Shown here one piece after another: positions 34,691 through 45,411 of a DNA stretch of 64,000 bases. Numbering within the stretch: position 1 is the stretch's first letter; each line of letters starts with the position of its first letter. The DNA lies in contig CM040433.1 of NCBI GenBank assembly GCA_022702705.1, positions 18,732,682 to 18,796,681 on the forward strand, written 5' to 3'. The notes beneath the pieces were generated by a model. The model had not been told where the DNA came from. It saw only the letters and a program-made list of their open reading frames with translations, and did no database searches. Both the position numbers and the translations under genes were made by a program. Source of the DNA: Papilionanthe hookeriana x Papilionanthe teres (lineage: Eukaryota; Streptophyta; Magnoliopsida; Asparagales; Orchidaceae).

Positions 34691-36849
34691 CCCCTATGAG
34701 AGAGAAAAGAGAGAATTATGAGTTGAAATTTTTAACTGATTTTATTATTGAAAATTGTTATCTTTTAATCCAAAACAACATTAATTGAATAAAAACTTGA
34801 TTTGAGGTTAGCTATAGATAGTTATGGCCAAATTATCCTTTTATTATCGAAATGATCATTTTTCTCTCATGATTATCATCCACTCAATGAGCCTCTCAAC
34901 AGAGTTGGATTTAGGTTTAGGGGAACACTTTGAAAGGTTTTGATGATACAAATATAATGGTTAAGTCAATTTTTTAAAAAATAACAAATCATTGAAGATT
35001 TTTTATCTAGGACCATTTTTTATTCATGGAAACCCTGAGTGGACACTTCTATGTAAAGGTGATGTCCGATGACTACCAAACTGGTTTGCTTTCTTCTCAT
35101 ATATGATTATAAAGATCATGCAACTTATGTAATGTAATTTAGATCGCTGAATCGGTCAGTGAAAAAAATAATAATTTTATGGCTTGTGGCAATATTATTC
35201 ATGCATGTAAAACTAAATTAAAATTTTACATAAACCTTATTTCAAATGATCGTCAAACTTATTTGTATGGTATCTATATGTGAAAATATGTCTCAAGCAG
35301 TGTTCAAATTGAAGACTTGTGTCCTACAATGAACTCGATAGATAAAATTATAATCATAGGGTTTTGATGATTAAGCATATTTTTAGGGTTATCTTTGGAT
35401 TTGATTAAAAATAGTGAAGTTTGTTTTAATTAAATTTAATATTTATCAAGTTAAAATCTAGTTTATTAAATTAGGTTTACTCAAGATTCTGCAAAAGTGA
35501 ATTCCAGTCAAGTTTAAGATAGGAAAATAGGCTTGACTAAAAATGAAGTCAAAATGAGTGATCTTGGTTGATATGTTATACTTGAGTACCTTGGAGATAA
35601 AAGACTTGATGTGCATGATAATCCCATTAGCAGGATGGTTACAATCTTGATGCTTCTTGGATTCCTCTACATCCATAAAAACTAACAACAAATATATAGG
35701 ACTAGATTCAAGATAAGTATGTTTGAAGTTCTTTTTCTCCAATTAACCAATTATTGATCCTAAAACTTATAACCATGCAAAGGTAGAAATATTATAAAAA
35801 TTTGAGTGAAAGTTCCCCATATGGAAATTGAATACATGCAAGAGAAAAAATATGTGAGAAATTCTCTTCCTCCTGCCTGAAAGGTAAGCAAAATGATGGA
35901 ACTCTAAGACAATTAAGTTCCCGAATACCATCCATTGGAAGAAGTTTAAGCTGCATTATCCAAGAAAAAAAATGATTGAGATGGCTTGAGGATGTTGTTC
36001 CAAGGTAGATCATCACTTTCCTATTTTGTCTTTTCATTAAGCAATCTGGAAATAGCTTTAATAAGAGAAAAAATTTCTATTTTCTTACATTTGAGTCTAT
36101 CATTCATTGATCTATCAAAATGAATACCAGAAATAAATTTTACCACATCATATGGAATCACATACTCTAGATTAATTTTGTTCCAACAATTCTATTACTA
36201 AAAATTAGAATACAATTGGGTATCATCTTCATTACCTTATAATGTACCCTTCAAAAGGTTATTCAAAATCCAATCCCCCAACCAAAATCTGATTTTATGC
36301 TTGCCCAATTCCCACACTAGGAGATATTCAACTTACCATTCTTCTGTAATATTCATAAATTACTTACCATTCTTCCGTAATATTCATAAATTGGTAATGC
36401 ATTTGTATCCCTCATGAACCAGATTACCATTGTTCCGTTGACATACCTTACCCATTTCTTTCTTGGGAAAGAACGATAAACTCTCCTCGATTTTAGGACT
36501 GTCTGTTTAACCATCCTTAAACAGAGGGGTTCAAAAATCTTTAGAATTCTTCTTGATTTTGTGGGGTCGGACCCCCAATATGTGCATTGGTAAACGACTT
36601 TCACCAGAGCAGTGTATGCTGTGAAGGGGATTCCAGACTAGGTCCCACACTTCACTTTCTCTTTGTGTCTCCTAGGTTTAATCTTGCTATCTGCAGATCA
36701 TACCATTCTTTCTTAAATCTTAAACTCCTTTTAACGAATATATGAAAATAAATACAAGATAAATTACTAAAATTCAAAATAAAATAATATTGTGCCCACT
36801 TCACAGAACGACCTTTTTCATAATGTTTACACTATGTTTATAAGGGTTT
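34691..36849. other. No gene recognised between elements D and E
   Basis: AT-rich sequence without a supported gene. There is a 31-bp tandem duplication at about 36330-36392 (cttaccattcttctgtaat...). The 5' LTR of element E could lie here, but I could not match it to anything downstream of 58620. Confidence 0.45.
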
Positions 36850-37815
36850 ATGCCTTCGCTAACTATTGGAATGTTCCTTTCAACAGTGAAGATCTCGACC
36901 CTTACGCATACCTTCTCTTGTGACTTGCTCATGTCTCGTGGGGCCTATCTTGCTGCACTAATGATCCAATTCAGGACTGGATACAGTGAGTTCAAAGTCG
37001 TGCTTGGAAAAGCCCTGTTCGTCATCGTTAAAGTTGCTACCCCTGAAATTCAAGAACTGTCTTCCGAGTTCGACCCAAATTTCCACCAAGCATCCCTTCT
37101 ACTAAGAAGTCGATGGTTTCTTCCACCCCGGTCAAGTCAGTTTTCTCCATGCCCAGGAAAGTCGTTACCTCTACTGCTACTGGTTTTGCTGTCACCGCAC
37201 CCACCTTCCCATCCACTAAGCGGAAGGAAATTATGTATGAAGAAGACTTTGATAATGCTTTCCTCACGCAACCATTATTTTTTGAGATTGGTTCCAGCTC
37301 TAGAGTTCTCCCACCGACTAGGTCTCTAAGGAGGAACCGCAGTCGTAAGATTCTCAAAGCCGTCAGGGCACAAGCTGCAAGTATTCCATTGATTGATGAG
37401 ATTCCTCAATAGGATGAACTCGGTTTACCAGAGACCTCTTCTCTACTTCGAGGGAGTAGGTTTCACCAGTTGGTTGATACTACTGGAGACAAAAGCCTCC
37501 ACAGGATTGCTACTACTCTACCATCACCACATGGTCGTGACGAGGTGAGGGAGAGGTCTAAACCTGTCACCCGAGTCCACACAGTTTTCCTGATTGGCTG
37601 AGAAAGAGGAATGTTTCATTGCCAAGCTCCTCAAAAGAATGGGATGTACACTATCCCCCGAAATGAAGAGTGAGATTCTAAGGGAGGAAAGACCCATCTG
37701 TGTTTTCCTTAGACATCGTTTGGGGAGGCATGTCGATGCCACCACTACAGATGCTTCTACTGTCACTCTGACACCCCCTTGTCAGAGTAGCTTTCGACTG
37801 GTATGTAGAAATAAG
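36850..37815 (+). pseudogene. Element E 5' coding region, product not recognised
   Basis: Overlapping open frames (main one through 37113-37412, continuing past a stop to about 37600; then 37594-37818) encode S/T/P-rich and charged sequence such as TKRKEIMYEEDFDN and RSLRRNRSRKILKAVRAQAA. There is no motif I can name. Position suggests the N-terminal gag region or the extra 5' ORF found in some Tat-lineage elements. Confidence 0.4.
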
Positions 37816-38650
37816 TAACAAATCAATGATGACCTTCACAAAAATGGAGAACATGTTTGTAAAAGGATTTGTTGGTGCACACCACCACATTATAATAGGA
37901 GATCTCATAGTGGAGTGGCAGAGACCCGCCGAGACACTAGTTGACTATATTCTGAGATAGAGAAACCTTAGCATGAAGTGTGAGCCTGAGCTGCAGGAAC
38001 ACACACGATCAAGATAATGCTTAAGAGTATCCACGGTCCAGTGGTATTCATGCTTAGGGGTCTCACTATTAAGTCCTTCAAGAAGCTACTCAGCAAGGCC
38101 AGCAGTTTACAAGAGGAGGTTAAGCATATGGAACCGACATGTAAATCAGAGAAAATAAGATCGGTTAAGGTATATGAAAAGAGATCTGGCGTAGTGACAA
38201 AGGTCGACAAAGGGAAGCAACCAATGAGGATTCAGGCCAAAAATTCATCGCAACAGCACAGTCAGTCGCCTTAGTATAGCCAGCCTCCACAGTACAGTCA
38301 GTTTCAGCAGTATGGTCAGCCCCGTCCATAGCAGAATAATCAGTCGCAGTCAGCAGCAGAAGTCATTTAGAATAGATGGATGATAGGGTTCAACAATTTC
38401 AAAATGGCTATGCAGAAGCTGGAGAAGCTTGATGAAGAAGCCATAGTTCAGATTGTAACATAGATGTTCAGAAACTTGATGAAGAAGCCAGAGTTCAGAT
38501 TGCCTAAGCCGGAGAAGCTGGAAGATAAGAATAAGAAGGATCATCCCATATTTTGTTCATACCACAGATTGCTCGGACACACGATAGAGGGATGCTTCCG
38601 TTTTAAGGATTGAATCGAAAAGAACTATAAGGAAGGAAATATAACAATCC
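37816..38650 (+). pseudogene. Tat-type gag fragment of element E
   Basis: Frames contain FTKMENMFVKGFVGAHHH, WQRPAETLVDYILR and RNLSMKCEPELQEHTRS, the conserved core of Tat-type gag. A zinc-binding-like block follows, FCSYHRLLGHTIEGCFRF (C..H....H....C). Stops and frameshifts occur throughout. QYSQ/QYGQ-rich sequence lies near 38270-38340. Confidence 0.7.
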
Positions 38651-38901
38651 CGAAAGAATATTCAAAAGAACTTGAAAGAGATTCTGTAAATATGATTTCA
38701 ACCAAGCCATTCTTGCCAATAGATCTATATGTCGAGAGAGATGGATGGAGCATGATTTGGATCAAGTCTTTCAAGTGGATATTGGATCAGATGCAGGTCA
38801 TCTCAGAGTAAGCCACTGCATGAAATCTGCCACCTCCCAAGCCAAAAATAGAGATTACACCGGAGAAACCACCACAGCAAAAGATCAAGAAAGAAGATGT
38901 C

Positions 38902-39465
38902 TTGGACGAGATGAAGATCGGTAGAGTGAAGGTTAGGATAGGGGCTGCCTTTGTTAGATTGGTTGTCTCGGATTTGGGGGAGAAATCCCTCGAACCGTTA
39001 ACTCTGTATAATTTTTTCATCGCCCCTCTTGAGTCTTATAATTATAAGAGTGATGATTTTGACTACTTTCTTACTATCTCTAGTGATGACATAACTAATC
39101 ACAACCTATCTAACTCCAATTTCGATTCCCAAAATGATCCTCAAATCATATTAGTTCTCGATGGAAACATTGATGAAAATGAAGAAGATATCAACAACAT
39201 AGGTTACAACAGTGAGAGAAGTGAGGAACCAGTCCTCGAGTGCAAAGGAGCTCCGCTTGCAATTAGGTTGGACGTTTCGGATATGGAAACAGTACCAGAA
39301 GAATTAGCTACAACCACAAGAGAACCTCCATGTCTAAAGGAGGAAGAAATAACGAAAGTGAACCTTAGAAGTGCAAAGGTGCTACCTCCAAGGACAGCTC
39401 CAATGGAGAAAGGAAAGCATATAATTACTCAAGAAGAATTACCTCCAGTAACAGTGGAAGTATAG
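38902..39465 (+). pseudogene. Element E gag-pol linker, acidic
   Basis: An open frame rich in Asp, Glu and Asn (DGNIDENEEDINNIGYN) between gag and protease, followed by VNLRSAKVLPPRTAPME, a segment often seen just before the protease of Tat-type elements. No catalytic motif. Confidence 0.5.
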
Positions 39466-39646
39466 ATTCAGAATGAAACTGGAAAGTCAAAAAAAAAGTG
39501 GACTAGAATGTACTAGCTCATCTTAGTAAGTTTCCAGCCAAACTAAGTATTTACGACACTCTAATCCTATCAAAGGAGATGAGAGAAATCTGTTTAAGGC
39601 TCTACTTAATCCAGACGTTAGCTTAGCATAGTTAGCTAGCACATCC

Positions 39647-40102
39647 TTGGATGGAGTTTATACTTTGAAGGGACAGCCTGGCGTAACCTTCAATGACGAA
39701 GATTTGCTGCTCAATACTGCTGACCACAACTGTTTGCTCTATATTTCCATCATCAACGGTAGATTTGTACTTTCTAGAGTTTTGGTAGATTTTGGAGCAT
39801 TGCTTAAGATAATGAAACTACGGACATTAGCTTACTTGGACATCGACTTACGATATCTCACTACAGATAAGATGATGTTAAGAGGATTCAACCAGAAAGT
39901 AGAACGAGCCCTTAGATCTATAACCCTACAGATGAAAATTGGAGATCTAGTAATAATTGTGAAATTCCATGTCATCCACGCAGATTCTTCATTCAACACC
40001 TTGCTTGGTGGACCGTGGTTTCACAATTACAATATAGTTCCATCGATGCTTCACCAATGCATCAAGTACTACGAAGATAGACAAGAACATTGCATTAAAT
40101 GA
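39647..40102 (+). pseudogene. Element E retroviral-type aspartic protease
   Basis: Contains SIINGRFVLSRVLVDFGALL, where the D-[ST]-G active site appears as DFG, followed by KIMKLRTLAYLDIDL and FHVIHADSSFNTLLGGPWFH, the usual C-terminal half with LGxPW. It is in the same frame as the reverse transcriptase downstream. The changed active-site Ser/Thr suggests an inactive enzyme. Confidence 0.75.
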
Positions 40103-40867
40103 GATCTACAGCCATTGTCAATACATAAAGTAGGCATTCATTAAGACACCGCCTACTATGCTCCCCCGAAGAAAAAAGTATGTTTAAGAGAAGTTGGTAC
40201 AAACAAAGTTGATGATTCAGAAAGATCACAAAGACGGTATCATTCACCTCCACTTCAAAGATCTCCCACCACTCCTTCACAATGAGTTGGTGGAGGTTAT
40301 CTTAGCCCACACATCTGCGGTCGAGGCTGGGAACACGAGCGAGTGAGAACTCACCAAATTGTTGAACAAACGAAGATGATAATCAGTATCAATGTAGAAG
40401 GAAGCTTCGAGGAGGATGAATTCAAAAAAGAAACAATGATGATAAGTAAGAAGAAGTCTCAGTTCGAGATCTCTTTGGAAGATACAGACAATAATAAGTA
40501 TGAGTCAATGTATGATCGGATTAACTATTATGTTCAAGCCATGACTCTAACTCCGAACCATCCTCCAAAGATCAAGAGTATGGAGGTCAAGGATGTGCAT
40601 AATGGCGGTTTTAAACCGATCAAGTTTTACTGAGCTTCCCCTACTTCTGAACCTTGTGTATTTCTAGAAGAAAATGATACTAGTGAATTAATAGAATTAC
40701 CTTCTGGTTACTTTTCACCATGTTTACAAAAATTAAATCAATAAGGATATGTGTCAAAACAAATGTCAAAAGATAAGTTACAATCATTTGAAAATTTATG
40801 GATATAAAAAAAGAAACTCAATTCGAAAGAAGGTCTTAGGTTTGGAACGATTGGACTGGTCGATGAC

Positions 40868-41965
40868 TTGGGATTTTGCATTGTTGTTACTAGCCATTCA
40901 GAAGAAGATTTCCTTGAATTTCAAAGTGAATTTAAAGATCAACCAATAGATGATGCTCCACCAGAGTTTAAAAAAGAAATTAAATCAACAGTGGATGAAT
41001 TGAAGGAAATCAACCTCTGGATTAAGGATCAGCCCCGACCAACTTTTACAATTTCGTTACTCAGTAAAGAGGAATCTATAAATTTGATCAAGTTTTTATC
41101 GGAATTAGAAGATTGCTTCACTTGGAGTAATGAAAAAATACCAGGATTATTTCCAAAGGTTGCAGTTCACCGACTCGGAGTAGAACGAAGTACAACACCA
41201 ATGAAGCAAGCCCCCAGAAGAATGCTCCTCGATATAGAAAAATAAGTTACATCCGAGGTGAAGAAGTTGATAGACTCTAACTTCATCCAAGAAGAACAAT
41301 AACCCATGTGGTTAGCCAATGTTGTACCAATGGAGAAGAAGAATGCACAGATTCGAGTGTGTATCGAATTCAGGGACTTAAACAAAGCATGTCCAAAGGA
41401 TGAGTTTCCGTTGCCAATACTGGAACTAATGGTGGACTTTGCATCAGGAAATGAGATCTTCTTATTTATGGATGGATCATCAGGATACAATATTAAGATG
41501 GCGCCAGAAGATGCAATTCTTACAGCATTCAGAACTCCAATCAAGATTTACTGCTACATCATGATGCCGTTTTGACTGAAGAACGATGGAGATAAATATC
41601 AAAGATACATGATAAAGATCTTCGATGACCTCATTCACAACCAAGTGGAATGCTACGTGGACGACTTGGTCATCAAGAGAAAAGTGAAGGAAGACCATTT
41701 GTATGATTTGAGGATTGTATTTGAGTGATTATGACAATACAATCTCTAGATGAGTCCCTTGAAGTGTGCTTCCAGCGTTAGCTCTGAGAAATTTCTAGGA
41801 TTTTTTGTCCATCATCGGGGAATCAAAATCGACACAGACGAGATTAAAGCTATCTTAGAAATGACACCTCCCAAAGCTTTGAAACAACTACGTTCCTTTC
41901 CAGGTAAATTGGCCTACCTGAGAGGCTTTATATCTAATATGTCAGGAAGGTGTCAAACCTTTTAG
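40868..41965 (+). pseudogene. Element E reverse transcriptase
   Basis: One frame with several stops: CFTWSNEKIPGLFPKVAVH, TTPMKQAPRRM, MWLANVVPMEKKNAQIRVCI, FRDLNKACPKDEFPLP, FLFMDGSSGYNIKMAPED, CYVDDLVIKRKVKEDH (YVDD at 41654-41665) and LKCASSVSSEKFLGFFVHHR. The catalytic aspartates are retained. The stops at about 41246, 41300, 41573, 41727 and 41745 disable it. Confidence 0.88.
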
Positions 41966-42860
41966 AAATTACATCAAAAAGATGCCAAATTAATTTGGGG
42001 AGAGCCATGCCAATGGGCTTTTAAAAATATTAAATGATATCTAACGACACCTCCTCTTTTAGTAGCCCCTATCCCGGGTAGACAATTGATACTTTATACT
42101 GCGGCCTTAGACGAGTCACTCAGAACCTTACTCGCCTAAGTCAATGATGAGGATAAGGAGCACTCACTCTACTACTTGAGTCGACGTCTAATACCGACGG
42201 AAGGTATCCTCTTATTGAGAAACATTGTCTAGCTTTGGTTTTCGCCACTCAAAATCTTATACATTACATGCTATCTCATACTTCAAATGTTAATCCATTG
42301 CAATATTTGATGACCCGACCAACACTTTATGAATGTTTAGCAAAGTGGTCAATGATTTTATTGCAATTTGATATAACTTTTGTGCCACTTTGCGCTATCA
42401 AAGGAAGATTCTTGAAGACTTTCTTGCAGCGCACGCACTGCCAGCTGGGTCCCCTCTCAACGATGAGCTACCAGATGAGCAGTTACTGCAAGTGGAACAA
42501 CCCAGTGCTAGATGTTAGGAAATGTACTTTGATGGAGCTTCGTCAGCCCGAAGAGATAAAGGATTGCTAAGCAGGAATTGGTCTGATCTTTGTGAGACCA
42601 GATTAGGGTGTGCTAAGATTCTCCTACCACTAGATAGAGCAGTGCACTAACAAAGAAGAAGAGTATGAAGCGTTAATCACGGGATTGGAATTGCCGATAT
42701 TAATAGAAATAACGAACTTTGCCATTTTTGGCGACTTGCAACTCGTCATTCAGCAAGTGGCGGGACAATATAAGCTTCTGAAGCTGAGACTAGAAGAATA
42801 TTATTGATATACGGTGAAACTGCTATAACAGATTTCCAGTGTGTCGTTCTATAAGATTCC
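41966..42860 (+). pseudogene. Element E RNase H and archaeal-type RNase H
   Basis: The first domain (about 41966-42430) has DAKLIWGEPCQWAFKNIK and LLVAPIPGRQLILYTAALD. After a linker near 42470-42530 a second RNase H begins with YFDGASSARRD, then NKEEEYEALITGLELPIL and FGDLQLVIQQVAGQYKLL. This D...E...D pattern marks the additional archaeal-type RNase H of Tat-lineage elements. Several frameshifts and stops are present. Confidence 0.78.
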
Positions 42861-42999
42861 TTAAGCAGACAATGTGGATGATTTAGCTAAGCTTACTAAA
42901 GAATTGGCTTGTCCACCGAAGATTCTATAGACATTACAATACAATAACGTCAGGTTTTGTCATAGATCAACCTTGATAGTTTGCACAAGCTCAGAAAAG

Positions 43000-43380
43000 A
43001 AGATATAACATTCACATTGGCAGATGATACAGAAGATTGGTGTTAGCCATTAATGGAATATTTAAAAATAGGAAAACCGCTAGAAGATAAGTCAGCGGTG
43101 CATCAGATTCAGAAGAGGGCTTTGTCCTATGCCTTAATCGGTAACGTTCTCTACAGATGATCCTTTGATCAGATGTTGTTGAGATGTCTGAGCAGAGCAG
43201 AGGCGTAGAATATCGTCAAAGAAGTACATGTCGGATTGTGTGGAGCACACCAGTCAAGACCGAAGATGAAGATTAAAATCAAGAGACTTGGATTCTATAG
43301 GCCAGCAATGATGACCGACTGCATGGATATAGCGAAGAAATGTCATCAATGCCAAGTGCATGGAGTGGTCTTGCACCAAA
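43000..43380 (+). pseudogene. Element E integrase, 5' part
   Basis: Contains the segment before integrase and its zinc-binding domain (CHQCQVHGVVLHQ). It stops abruptly at 43380, where element B begins. The continuation is at 55970. Confidence 0.8.
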
Positions 43381-43568
43381 CCCTTAAAATTACCTAAATT
43401 TGTATATCATTTTTAACTAATATTTTAAGGATATTATGCTTTAATGAAAGGTATTTCTTATGTTTTTGGTTGCAGGTACAAGAAAATGAGTTTATGAAGA
43501 AAAATAATAAAAAAGGAGTAAAAGGAGTAAAAATGAGTCAATTGAAGAAAAAAAGAAAAAGGGTTGAC

Positions 43569-43608
43569 TCTGGCGCCTCGGCGCTAGATCTAGCGCCCAG
43601 GCGCCAGA
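43569..43608. repeat. 40-bp near-perfect inverted repeat in element B 5' LTR
   Basis: TCTGGCGCCTCGGCGCTAGA followed by TCTAGCGCCCAGGCGCCAGA. The two 20-bp arms are complementary except for one pair. It can also be read as two boxes (TGGCGCCTCGGCGC and AGCGCCCAGGCGCC) offset by 21 bp around TAGATCT, the same geometry as in element A. Confidence 0.9.
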
Positions 43609-43901
43609 CTCAACAGGGAAATCTAAAGAGTTCTTGGACGGTTTTGTGACAGTTATTGATAACTCAGAAGCAATCTAGAAATCTCTGGACAAATTTCCAT
43701 ATTTTATAAACAAGATACAGTGAATATAGACATAGAGAATCAATTATTCAACGAAGAGGTACGACTCAAAACCTGAAGGGACGCATCCATTCGTGCAGGA
43801 GACTAGCGCCTAGGCGCCACAGTTACCTTCTAGAATATTCAACAAATTTAGATGAATTTTGAAGAGGTTCATGATGCAACCCCTGGTCATTTTCGAAGCT
43901 C

Positions 43902-43909
43902 TATAAATA
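43902..43909 (+). promoter_or_regulatory. TATA box of element B 5' LTR
   Basis: ctataaatagagg is a strong plant TATA box. It recurs in the 3' LTR at 54777-54784. It lies 85-300 bp downstream of the GC-rich boxes, so U3 is upstream and R/U5 follow. Confidence 0.75.
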
Positions 43910-45179
43910 GAGGAAAATTCTATAACAATGTGTGGTCATTTTGGAGTGTGTAAGTGTCATAAGAGTGAAAGTGGTGTACCATTTCATTTAGTTAAAGAGT
44001 GTGTAGTGTTATTTACCTTTCTTTAGAGAGAGTTCAGAGTGTTTATAGTGTGATTGCTGGAGTCGGAGTCTTATAAAAGTCAGTCGGAGTCAGAGAAACT
44101 TCAAAGGATTACTTGGATATCATTCCAGATAAGTATTTATAATTTGGTTCTTAAGTTTTATACTTTGAATTTGAATTATCTAAATATGGTTTGTGGTGTT
44201 AATCCTATGCTTTCTGCGTAGTTTTCTTCTCTTTCTCCATAAGAATATGAAATGATTTAGATAAGGATTTAATTTAGTTTTGAGAACTTATTTTTCTCCA
44301 TCCATAATTTGTGATGATACTTTACCTAATTTTCATTTACACTACAACTTGATCACTTGTAATGTTAAAATCTGTGGAGAGTTCTTAAGATCTGACCGTG
44401 GGCTAAGAATTCTTAACTTGTAAGTATCACATTTCCCTTGGAAAGGTAGATGGTAAATCTTTAAAGGGAGAGGTGCGGATTGATAGCGAGATAATCTTTG
44501 AAGGGCGTAGAATGGAATATGTTTTTAGAGTGACAGACTAAATTTTATTAATTTGGTTTAAGAGGAGGTGACGGGTCACTAGTAGGCCCGATCATAGGCA
44601 CCATTAGGGGGGAAACTAAAAGTGAGAGCCTAGAAATTCGTCCCTTACTACTAACAATACATCTTGATCCAATCTTCTAAAACTAGCCGATGTTCTTTAT
44701 ACGCTTGACCAAAGGGTAAAGAATATATATGCTCCTATTTGTCACAATACCACATTCTCTAAGTTCTTAAACTAATTTAGATATTTACTAATCATGAAAT
44801 ATTTCGTATGGGGAAAGAATCTTTGTTTATTTTGTTAAAGCATTTAAATTACGATTTTATTTATAATTGCTACTTCAATAACTTGCATATTTGTACTTGT
44901 TAGTTGATTAGTTAATAAATAGATTTTCATGTGTTTTTATTAATTATTTGTACTTAACCTTCCCCATTAGATTGATATCTGGGGCTTAATCAGAAAGCTC
45001 TATATTACTTGAAACGATACGTATACTTGCGTAGTACCCCTAGTGTATAATTTATATTTATTTAGAAAAACTTTAATCTTTAATTATCTTACATTAGCCT
45101 CTTAATCTGATTTGGGGTCAAGTTTGGCCAAAGTTTTATAAGCTATTTTACTTGCGTAATTGCGGTTGGGTCAAGTTTT

Positions 45180-45197
45180 TGGCGTCATTGCAGGGGA
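45180..45197 (+). other. Primer-binding site of element B
   Basis: TGGCGTCATTGCAGGGGA matches the tRNA-Asp-complementary sequence with a few changes and lies a few bases after the LTR end at 45173. Confidence 0.8.
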
Positions 45198-45411
45198 AAA
45201 TAAGCACTAAAAATTAAATAATTAAAGAAAGATAAAATTTTTATAATATTTATGTTTTAAAGTATATTTTTGTTTTATTATTAATTAAAAATATTTTCTA
45301 AATCCTTTCAAGCAAAGTTCAGGATCTGAAGGATTAATACCTTATAATTCTGAATTAGAAAGAACTGTAAGAAAAATTAGAAAAGAAAAACAAATTCATA
45401 ATTTGCTAGAA

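Larger units (their letters stand above)
43381..45173 (+). repeat. Element B 5' LTR
   Basis: Aligns with 54229-55969 from CCCTTAAAATT onward. It ends ...GGGTCA just before the primer site. Inside are one full 36-bp module (43569-43608), a single box (43803-43817), a TATA box (tataaata, 43902-43909) and the shared aaagaatatatatgctccta-type block. Confidence 0.9.

Noticed and set aside
35792..36037. Leu-rich minus-strand ORF that might be a resistance-gene LRR fragment
   Set aside because: Leucine spacing does not fit an LRR consensus and no NB-ARC or TIR sequence is nearby.
36850..37357. Overlapping ORFs on both strands near the start of element E
   Set aside because: Only the frame continuing through 37113-37412 fits the element's direction. 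The minus-strand frame 37037-37357 is a shadow.
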